Source of the DNA: a virus
DNA: 28,077 bases
IMG/VR virus record: IMGVR_UViG_3300049855_000084
Span: 1 to 28,077 of that record
Direction: 5' to 3' (one strand)
The position numbers were made by a program, and so were the translations under genes. Shown in pieces: positions 1 to 8,200 of the stretch. Position 1 is the stretch's first letter. Each line of letters starts with the position of its first letter. Below the pieces are notes generated by a model, which saw only the letters and a list, made by a program, of their open reading frames with translations, had not been told where the DNA came from and ran no database searches.

Positions 1-1967
1 CGAATAGTCCACAGCGGGCTGCCTCCAGAGTTCAAAACCTGGAAACCAGTTGGAGTGTACGCAACGGAATATAAAAAAACTCCGTTGTTATAAATTCCAT
101 GTTGTTCAGTAGACGCGGCGCCTAGCTGATGCTGTTTAAAGATTGCCGCATTGCCGATATATTCAATTTTATTAGTCGGCCTGAATGAAATTGCCGAGTT
201 TACATCGATAGTCGCTAGTGCCGCTATATCGGCAGCCTTTGGAGTAATTCCGGTAAATTCAAAATTACTAGTCGCGGCCAGAGTTCCGAGAACCTTGAGC
301 AGATTATTTAATCGGACGCCTGAGACGGTACCGGACGCAATCGTTGTGGTGGATATGAGTGCCGCATTTACGCAATCAACCATGCCACCTATGCACGTGA
401 AACTACTAATCGAAGTTAAATCAAAAATCTTTAATACTCCAGCACCTTCGGACCATGGGTTTATTACGGTTACCCCAGGTGCGCCGTTGAGCGAGTGAGC
501 AATCTCATAATTTTCAGAGACGCATGCTAGCAACAAGGTGTCCGGAGCCGATACGATCGATATGCCAATGCCACCAGCCCCCGATAGAGCGCCATCTGCG
601 TAAACGGTATCCATCACACATGAATTAGAGTCTGACCCAAACTGAAAGCCGATGGTCGCGCTCATACTGGTACACATTTCGAGCTTACTGCCCCATCCTG
701 CTTGATGCAGGATGCCCGTTGAGAAGCCGCGAGTGGTAACGCCACGGGCATAAAAACGAGGTGCGCCAAGGGCCAGGATTCCACGCGCATGCCCTGCGGT
801 GGAATAGACCATCAGATCTTGTACCGAAGCCTGATCGCAACCGGTGTAGGTGCCTCCACTGACGCCCGATCCATTAAAGAATCCAGCTTCAGCACTGTAG
901 CGCAGGCCCGTAGCTGCCACAAAGCCAACTATCCGAATTGCAGATTGGTTAGTAGTTCCGCTCTGGAAATAAATTACGGTTCCGGAAACGGTTCCGGCCG
1001 CTGCGTTGAAATTGAATGGTGGAGCGCCGTCACCAATGAGCGTTACGTAGGCCGGAATATAAATTGGAGCGGTCGTTTTATACACGCCACGACCAATCGC
1101 TACTTTGCGACCGTATCGGTATGCCTGTGCTGGAGTCGCAGCAGCGATTGAGGATTGCCCCGCGTAGTCTAATGCCGCTTGGATAGGAGTTGTGTCGTCA
1201 TTGATTCCGTCGCCTTTTGCTCCGAACCACGCAACATTAAGGATTTCACTGAATACGCGATTCCAGCGACCAGCGCCACCAGCGCCGGGTTGAATGATCA
1301 TGCCGCCGATTTCAGTCGAACTATCAGCGCTGTTCCACCGGAACGTACCGCCGCCACCATCTCCAGCAGCATAATAGCCGCGAACTAGATAGGTCACCGC
1401 CGATGCCGGTGCCGTCAGAGCTTTAAGCTGTGCGATTGTATCGATGACCAGCGTCACCGAAGAGTCCGGCAGGCTGGTCACAGATCCGGTAACGGTCGGG
1501 TCTCCTGCGGCATCAAACCAAAAAGCCTTGAGCGCCCGCAGTGCCTTAGATGGCAAAGGCCCGATTGCCGGATCGGTATCCGGCACCGTGATCTGGCGCC
1601 CAACCTTATTCGATACCTGCTGAATCATCCGCACAACGCGATCAAATGCGCGTTCGACCACGTCGGGGAAGAACCCGCTTTGATTTTTGATGCTGGTATC
1701 TTGCAGCAGGGGGATCGTGGATTTGATCACCCACTTGTAACCGCTGGGCAGCACGCCAGCGATGCGCGTCACTGTGCCGCCCGTGGCGACATTGACGCCG
1801 GTTACGCTGTATTCCGTGCCGTAGGTCAGCGTGCGCGAGGTGCCTGCCGTGTCCGTCTCGACAACCACGACCTCGGTTGCCGCGTTGACGGCGAAGGTAA
1901 ATCCGTACGTGGCGGTCGAGCCGTTGCCGGTGTACGGATTTTCCCCGATGGCATTGCTGATCGTCAT
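1..1967 (-). CDS. Tailspike / tail fibre, N-terminal 655 residues (gene continues past left edge)
   Basis: An open frame runs from an ATG at 1967 to the left edge without a stop. Residues 1-130 look like the virion-attachment domain of T7 gp17-type fibres (starts MTISNAIGENPYTGNGSTA). Residues 248-258 read FGAKGDGINDD, the hallmark start of the pectate-lyase-3 right-handed beta-helix, followed by Gly/Asn-rich short strands. By family this is a trimeric spike that binds and often cleaves a surface polysaccharide (O-antigen or capsule); catalytic residues cannot be assigned because the C-terminus is missing. The gene is AT-richer than the other virion genes and rich in GGA glycine codons (about 20 by eye), which suggests a separate origin for the receptor-binding part. 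It is preceded by a 311-base gap holding RNA genes on the other strand. The start gives a full T7-like N-terminus; no strong Shine-Dalgarno is visible. Confidence 0.9.
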   Translation of the reverse strand, partial: MTISNAIGENPYTGNGSTATYGFTFAVNAATEVVVVETDTAGTSRTLTYGTEYSVTGVNVATGGTVTRIAGVLPSGYKWVIKSTIPLLQDTSIKNQSGFFPDVVERAFDRVVRMIQQVSNKVGRQITVPDTDPAIGPLPSKALRALKAFWFDAAGDPTVTGSVTSLPDSSVTLVIDTIAQLKALTAPASAVTYLVRGYYAAGDGGGGTFRWNSADSSTEIGGMIIQPGAGGAGRWNRVFSEILNVAWFGAKGDGINDDTTPIQAALDYAGQSSIAAATPAQAYRYGRKVAIGRGVYKTTAPIYIPAYVTLIGDGAPPFNFNAAAGTVSGTVIYFQSGTTNQSAIRIVGFVAATGLRYSAEAGFFNGSGVSGGTYTGCDQASVQDLMVYSTAGHARGILALGAPRFYARGVTTRGFSTGILHQAGWGSKLEMCTSMSATIGFQFGSDSNSCVMDTVYADGALSGAGGIGISIVSAPDTLLLACVSENYEIAHSLNGAPGVTVINPWSEGAGVLKIFDLTSISSFTCIGGMVDCVNAALISTTTIASGTVSGVRLNNLLKVLGTLAATSNFEFTGITPKAADIAALATIDVNSAISFRPTNKIEYIGNAAIFKQHQLGAASTEQHGIYNNGVFLYSVAYTPTGFQVLNSGGSPLWTI

Positions 1968-2004
1968 AGCCCGCCACCGTAGCCGGGTGGTGGCTCATCG
2001 TCGC

Positions 2005-2023
2005 CGTGGCAGTTTCTGCAACG
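2005..2023 (+). repeat. 19-bp near-palindrome, copy C (upstream of tailspike)
   Basis: The plus strand reads CGTGGCAGTTTCTGCAACG. The 8-base arms pair except at position 4/16, around a 3-base centre. Near-identical copies lie at 21706-21724 and 24412-24430. This copy sits 37 bases upstream of the tailspike start and 15 bases upstream of the -35 box proposed for the tRNA on the other strand. It could be an operator or a small RNA hairpin; the function is unknown. Confidence 0.55.
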
Positions 2024-2037
2024 TTCAGCGCGTGATG

Positions 2038-2065
2038 TTGCGGATGCGACGACGTTTCATAGAAT
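2038..2065 (+). promoter_or_regulatory. Candidate sigma70 promoter for the plus-strand tRNA unit
   Basis: TTGCGG at 2038-2043 and TAGAAT at 2060-2065 are 16 bases apart. The -10 box matches TATAAT at five of six positions; the -35 box is weak. Transcription would start near 2072, four or five bases before the first base of the tRNA. All flanking protein genes run the other way, so the tRNA needs a promoter of its own, and this is the best candidate I see. The TACAAT at 2071-2076 touches the tRNA and is too close to serve. Confidence 0.4.
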
Positions 2066-2076
2066 GAGAGTACAAT

Positions 2077-2150
2077 GCAGGCATGGCATAGCGGCTGTGC
2101 ACCGGGCCTCCACCCCGGCTAGTCGGGTTCAACTCCTGATGTCTGCTCCA
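2077..2150 (+). tRNA. tRNA-Gly(UCC), CCA encoded, C at position 33
   Basis: The 74 bases fold as a full cloverleaf. The 7-bp acceptor stem is GCAGGCA with TGTCTGC. The 4-bp D stem is GCAT with GTGC, its loop keeping A14, G18 and G19. The anticodon stem is CCGGG with CCCGG around loop CCTCCAC. The variable loop has 4 bases. The T stem is TCGGG with CCTGA around TTCAACT. The 3' end is T73 plus an encoded CCA. Anticodon UCC, U73 and G1:C72/C2:G71 are bacterial glycine identity features. The oddity is C33, where U33 is almost universal, plus an unusual T21. The gene is antisense to all neighbours and lies next to the GGA-rich tailspike gene. A minus-strand ORF over it (2025-2240) reads RHQELNP, the kind of spurious peptide seen opposite tRNA T-arms. 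Confidence 0.87.
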
Positions 2151-2159
2151 GCGAGGGTT

Positions 2160-2240
2160 GTAGGTTGGGTGCCCCATCGCCAGTGAAACTCTGGCTGGCC
2201 CGCAAGGGCGAGGGCTGAGGTTGAAATCTCGGCAAACCAC
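2160..2240 (+). ncRNA. Cloverleaf-like structured RNA of unknown function
   Basis: Ten bases after the tRNA CCA, four helices follow one another. A closing stem pairs GTAGGTT (2160-2166, A bulged) with AACCAC (2235-2240). Inside it are GCCAG/CTGGC with a 7-base loop (2179-2195), GCCC/GGGC with a GCAA tetraloop (2198-2209), and GCTGAG/CTCGGC with an 8-base loop (2214-2233). A very small GGG-TGC-CCC hairpin sits where a D arm would be. The order resembles a class II tRNA (anticodon-like arm, variable arm, T-like arm). But the loops lack tRNA consensus bases, the acceptor stem is bulged and no proper CCA end follows. It may be a degenerate tRNA or a different structured RNA. It shares strand and terminator with the tRNA. 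Confidence 0.45.
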
Positions 2241-2279
2241 ACGACGAACCCCGGCCTTACCGCTGGGGTTCGTCGTTTT
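2241..2279 (+). terminator. Intrinsic terminator of the plus-strand RNA unit
   Basis: ACGACGAACCCC (2241-2252) pairs perfectly with GGGGTTCGTCGT (2265-2276), a 12-bp stem with a 12-base loop, followed by a T run (2276-2279). The T run exists only on the plus strand, so the hairpin best terminates the tRNA transcript. It abuts the stop codon of the minus-strand giant gene, so the stem would also form at the end of that message. Confidence 0.7.
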
Positions 2280-5200
2280 CAGCGAGGCTTGCCGAACAGC
2301 ATCACGCGAATGGCCGCAGCCGGGTCGCCCTTCTTCTCTGCGGTTTCGATGCTGTCGATGATGCGGTTGATCTCGACCGCTGGCAGGCCAAGGAGCGCAC
2401 CGCTGGCACCGATTGCCGCCTTGAGGGCCGCCTTGTCGACATCACCTTGGCGAAGCTGCAATACCAGCCCGTTGGCCACGTCGAACGACCGCAGACCAGC
2501 CGGGCCGCTGTAGCCGAATCCGCCCTGGACGGCTCCGCCGACTTCGCGCACGCCGACCAGCATGCCCATGCCGTAGGCGACTTGATCCGCCGCCATCTGT
2601 TCAAGGCGCTTCTTCTCGTCCTTGTCCTTCTCCCCGCGCAGGAATCCGGTCAGCAGGCCGGATGCCACGGCGGGCAGCGTCCAGACCAACAGGGTGTCAG
2701 TCCCGGCCCGTAGCCAGGAGCGCGGGCTGCTTGGGTCGGCGCGCACCTGCTGCACTGCCTCGCGCTGCAAGTTGTACGTGACGTTGAAGTACGAATAGAA
2801 CGCCGTCAGCACCTTGCTGGCCTCGCCGCCGCGTTGGAATGCCGACAGGTCACCGATGCGGCCAGACCCTTGGGTGTCGAGCACCGTCTGATCAGCGATG
2901 GCAACGGCGTCGGCTTCTGCATCGGCCAGCGGCTTGCCCGCCTTCAGCCCTTCGGCCATGCCGCGCTCATAGGCGCCAATCCATGTCACCGTGTCCACCG
3001 CCTGCTGGACCTTGTGCATCGGGTAATAACCCCAGCGGCGTACGGCGGCCAGCTTGCCCTCGGGCTCTACCCGTCCGGTGGCTTCTTGCAGGTTCTGGAG
3101 CTGTGTGCTGGCCCGCTGGCGCATGGTGCTGGACTTGGCCTTCACCCAGGTTGCCGATGCCTCCATGTGCGTGGCATCGCGGAACACGCGAGCGAACGCG
3201 CTGCCCATGTAGCCGGCGCCCACACGGGGGATCGACTGCGCCAAGCCGGTGAGATTCACCAGGGCGGAAGTCAGGTTGAAGCCGAATGTGGCGGCGCTGC
3301 TGTTTTTGCGCAGGCCGCGCAACAGCCGCTCGCTGGCGCTGCGGGCCGGCTTGTCGCCCACGGCGATGTCTGCGGCGGTGTTCACGAACTGGTCAAGCGC
3401 CCCGCGTCCGTAGCGGTCAATGATCGCCTGCGACAACGCGGCATCACGCAAGAGCTTGTTCTGGTCGATCAGCAATTCCCGGTGCGTGATGTCGTGGATG
3501 ACCTCGGACAGGTGTTCGCCCACGACGCCGAAGTCGAGACGCAGGGCCAAGCCGCTGACATCGCGTGCGCGTTGCTTGGTGTGGCCGCGTCGGGTCTGAT
3601 TCGAGCCCATAGCAGCGCGAAGGGCCTGCTTGGCGTCGGCTGCGGCGTTCAGGTCGCCGGCCTTGCTGCTTAAACGCTGGTCGTATTTGATCGGGTAGTA
3701 CCCGCCCGCCTGCCGTCCGAATCGGCTATCGATCGGCAGGGCTTCGACCTTCTCGGGGGGCAAGCCGGTGGTGCGCTGTTCGATGGCGCGGATCTCGCTC
3801 CAGTAGGAATCGATCTGCTTCCAGGTGGCGTTGACCAGCTTCCAGTCGGCTTCGTCCAGGCTGTCGATCACGGCCTGCATGTCGGCCTTGCCGTAGCCAA
3901 GCTGGCCCAGGTACATCAGCACGCGCTGACGACCTTCCGCATTGCCCCAGTTCAGGACCAAGCCCAGGCGCTGCTCGTTGTTTAAACGCAAACGGGTGCC
4001 GGGGATGTCTTGGCGGCTAATGCCCGCTGATTTCTGCCATTCCTTGAAGTCGGAATCGCGCAGCAGGGTGGCCGAAGACAGCAATTCTTGCTCGGCTGCG
4101 GATGCTTCGTTGCGTGGGCGGATGAGGTATTCCCAGACGGGGCCGGCATTCTGGTAGCCGTCCATTTCACGCGCCAGGAAGCTGTCCTTGCGGTGGTCTT
4201 CAAAATACCGCACGAATCGATCCTGAGCGTTCTCCGTCCAGGTCGTGCCGATGCGCTTGACAACGGTGCGCGTGGCGTGCTCATTGATGCCGCTGACGAG
4301 CAACGCGCTGGCCTCTTCCAGCTCACGCTTGGCGCGATCTTTCAGCAGCTTGTTCTTGAGCTTGGCCAGGTGTTCGACGTTGCGCACCGCGTCCAGCACC
4401 TCGGCTTGTTCGGCTACCGTCAGGTCTGACCAGTTGCGCCGGCCCAGGTCGGCAATCACCTGCTCGCCAATGTTGACCGGCTCGCCGGCATCCTCTTGGC
4501 GAGCGATCCACGATTGCAGGCTTTCACGGCGACGCAGCTCGCGATTGCTGACGCGGCGCAGATCGTAGCCCTCAAGGATGTTGTCGATCTGCTCCAGGTA
4601 GCCATTGGTGCGGGCGAAGCTGAAGCCGGGATTGCTGGCCACGACCTTGCGGGCGTCATCGATCGACGGCACGACCTGCGCCGCGTTGCCGATCTCATCG
4701 TAGACAGTGAACTCCCAGCCACCGGCCTTGCCCAGGCGCTGGCGCGTGTCGAGCGTGTCGAAGCGGTTGAGGTACGTCCGCCCCTTGTCGGATGCTTCCT
4801 TGGCCTCGGTAGCGGCGCGGAACAGGTGCAGGCTGAAGCGCTCTCGCTGGGCGGCGTCGAATGCCTGTCGGTCGTACTTCGCCTGTTGCTCTGGCTTGCC
4901 GTCGCGGGCTTTCGCGGCGGCGCTGAATGCCTCGGCGGACGCCGTACGGGCCGCACGCCAGTAGGTGTCCGGGCGCAAGTTGCTGGCCTTGGTCTTGTTG
5001 ATCAGGTCGCGGGCCACCTGGCGCAGGATCTCAGTGGGCGCGACCTGTTGGCCGACCTTCGATCCCAGGGCCTTCACCTCGCGGTCGAGCACATGACCGG
5101 CGACTTGGTCGGCAAGCTCGCCCTTGGCGATCACGTCCAGGCTTCCATCAACCAGCGGATCGGGATAGCGCTTGGCCATCTCGGCATCCACCTGCTGCGA

Positions 5201-8200
5201 CACGGTCGCGTCGCGATCGGGTGCCGTGGTCAGCGCCATCCATAGGGCGTCGCCGTCCTGATAGCCGAACATCAGCGCGGCATCGGCCAGCGTCATGCCG
5301 CCGTCTGGCGAATAGATCAGTTTCCCGCGGTTGGCCCTGGGCGGTGCGTCCTTGGCCTGCGGGCCGGGCAGCTTGGCCAGGTCGGCAGGGGTGTACGTGC
5401 GTAGCAGGTCGTCCTTGTTGAGCTTGATCCGGCCTTCTTCCGGTGCGCTGTCGCCCAGCATCTCATCCAGGGTCAAGCCCTCGGGTGGTTGGCCGTCCTG
5501 AAGCAAGCGGATGGCCTGATAAACTGGCTGCGCATCGATTTGCTTGGACAGGTCAGCCTTCAGGACTTCCCGCTCACGGTCGCGCTCTTCCGACTCGGCC
5601 AGGAAGTCCGCGTGCATCAGGCGTGCGCGTACGAAGTCGGCGGCGCGATCCTTGCGGTAATCGATCTCCTTGAGGTAGCTGGCGAATTGCTCTTCACTCA
5701 TCCCGGCTTCGGCAGCGGTTTCCCATGGGGATTTGTTGCCGATCTCTTCGCTCGAACGAGCGATGGCATCGTCACTGGCCAGCAGGCGATCGAACACGCT
5801 GCGCACCTCGGGCGTCAGGTTGACGTTCAAGGCCAGCACGTCGCGGTAAATCTTGGTGAGCCAGTTCTTGAAGTTGGCGAAGGCGCGGCGCAGGGTCGAC
5901 GACGGGGCTTTGCCCTCCATCAGGTAGCGTTCAAAGCCACGGGCGAATTGCTCGTGTTGGTCGACGGTGAACGCGGATTTCTCATCCGCGCCCAGCCAGG
6001 TGCGAATGGTCGCCACGTCGGCAACGATCGAATCGGGCGCGGCACCGTTGGTCGCCAAGTCGTCCAGTATCTCAAGGTAGGCGTGGCCCATCTCATGGAC
6101 GAAGGTTGAGCGATCGGCGCCTTCCAGGAGGCCGACGGAGAGTTCACGGCCGGGGGCGACGTTGATTTTGCCGCGGGCGGGTTGGTCGTAGCTCCTGCCG
6201 TTTGCCGCATCGATCTTCGCCGCCTGCTGTACCAGCGAGTCCCATTCCTCCGACTTGGGCGACGGAGTGCGGTCGCCGTTTGCCTTCTTCCACTGCTTCA
6301 CCAGTGAAACGTATTCCAGTGAATGGCCGGGCGCCGCAACGATGCCGCTCTGGAAGAAATTGGCGTTCAGCTCATCGGCAATCCGTTGCTCTTCCTCGGT
6401 GGTCGCAACGGGCTCGCTCTTCAACACTTTGAACGTGTCGGCAAGGTGCCGCTGTGCGACCGCCTCGGCGATGATCATTTCCTGGTTTTTGAGAATCCAC
6501 CGGCCGGCCTTGATGGAGCTGATGTCCTTGCCTGCGGCGTGACGATTGAACGCCTCGTCGAGTTGCGCCGGGGTGATGCCGTCGTCCATTGCCGACTTGA
6601 CCCAAGCCCCGCCCACGCGCTTTTGGTACGTGGTGAAGACGGGGTTACCCTGCTGATCGGTCGAGCTGGTAGGCCGTCCAAGCGTGACATTTTCCCCAAT
6701 CGTTTCGCCAATGGCTTCCTTCAGCGTCAGGTTGTGGACGGGCAACGGCTGCTCTTCCAGTGACCGGCCAACGGCTGCCGGATCTTCGCCGCGTCCGATG
6801 CGCTTGATGTACCGGGAATAGATTTCGAAGGGGTCGACGACCGGCGCGGCGGCGCGGGCCTTCTCCAGGGTCGTCTTCCATTCGTCGGATTTCTGATCAG
6901 GAAGATTGCCGGAATGCTCGCGCTTGAAGGTCGCCAGGGCTTCGCGGTCGGCCTGTTCACGAGATTGCGTGTTGAAGCGCTCGGCGAGGTTCGCCATTGG
7001 CTCGGACACCAGCAGCGATTCATTGCGGGCGGTGGTCGCGTCCCGGCCGGCGGCGATCAATTGGGCTTCGACTTCGCTACGGATCTTGGCCCGGCCCGTC
7101 TCGGTGACAGTGTCCACGGGTGCCGCGCTCTGCTCGGCTGACTGCTTGGCCTGCGAGATGGCGCCCTGCAAGAGGGTGCGCATCTCTTCGGTGGCGGTGC
7201 CCAGCTCTTCGCGGTTGAGCCCATCGGGGCGCATCCGGGCCTTGTCCAGCAACGGGCGGTCGTCCTCGGTCGTGTGCGCCAGGAAGCCAGCCGTCGGCAC
7301 CGGAATAGCGCTGCCTGCTGCCCGTGCGGCTTGGTAGGTGGCCTGATCGACACCCATCTGCACGGCCATCAGCTCGGGGTCGGCGCCCTTGGCCTCGTAG
7401 TGGGCAACGAAGTCCTCGGACTGGAAGTAGGTCGTGGTTCCTGCGGTGCCGGTGTGGCGCTCCAGCAGGTGCTGCAATTGCTCGGGGTTGCGCGTGCCGG
7501 TCTTGCTGCTGCGGGCAAGGTCGAACGCCGCGGCCAGCCCATCGGCTTCCAGGGTTGATTGACGTAGCTGCACGGCTTCGCGCTGCCACTTGTCGCGGGC
7601 GACCTGCGGGAGATTGAAGACGGCGCCGGCAAGCCCGCCCACGGCACCAGCGGCGGCCAGGCGTGGCAAGAGTTGGTCGGCTTTCAGTGCGTTCGGATTC
7701 TGCCCGCTTCCCACTTCGAACAGGGCGTGCCCTAGTTCGGTGGTCGCCTCTTCGGTCGCCTCCATGCCGGCATCAAGCAACAGGTGCTTCGCGGCAGGCA
7801 GCCAGCCATCGGCACCGGTTGCCAGGTGATCGACACCGGGGACCAGGGCGCGTTGAATGCCGGTGCGACCGAATGCGCCAGGGATGAGGCTTTCGATGAG
7901 GTAGTTTGCCGCCCCTGAGCCCGCGCCGTTCTGCTGTGCGTCGGCCAGCCCTTCGCGGATCGCCAGCGGCTGGACCGAGGCGACGGTTGCCGCGAACGTT
8001 CCGGCAGCCTTGGCGGTGCGCGTGCCTAGCAGGGTAGCGACCACGGCACGGGCGCGGCTCGCCTTCATCAACGCGGAAGCACCCTCGGCGAGGGGACCAC
8101 CTGCCAGCATGAGTGGTAGATCGGCGGCAAGCCCACCGACGCCACGCTGAATGCTGCCCGACAGGCCGGGGGAAAGCTGTTGCGATGCGGCGGCCAGATC

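Noticed and set aside
151-1388. Three short plus-strand frames in the left 1.4 kb
   Set aside because: The minus strand carries one unbroken 655-codon frame with a T7-type attachment domain and a pectate-lyase signature.
2071-2076. TACAAT as -10 box of the tRNA
   Set aside because: It directly touches the first tRNA base, so transcription would begin inside the tRNA; TAGAAT at 2060-2065 gives correct spacing.
2025-2240. 71-aa minus-strand frame between tailspike and giant protein
   Set aside because: It lies opposite the tRNA-Gly and the cloverleaf RNA; its RHQELNP peptide is typical of spurious frames antisense to tRNAs, and it has no neighbour coupling.
2834-3673. 279-aa plus-strand frame inside the giant gene
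   Set aside because: Shadow of a GC-rich coding region; the minus-strand frame is continuous and has family features.
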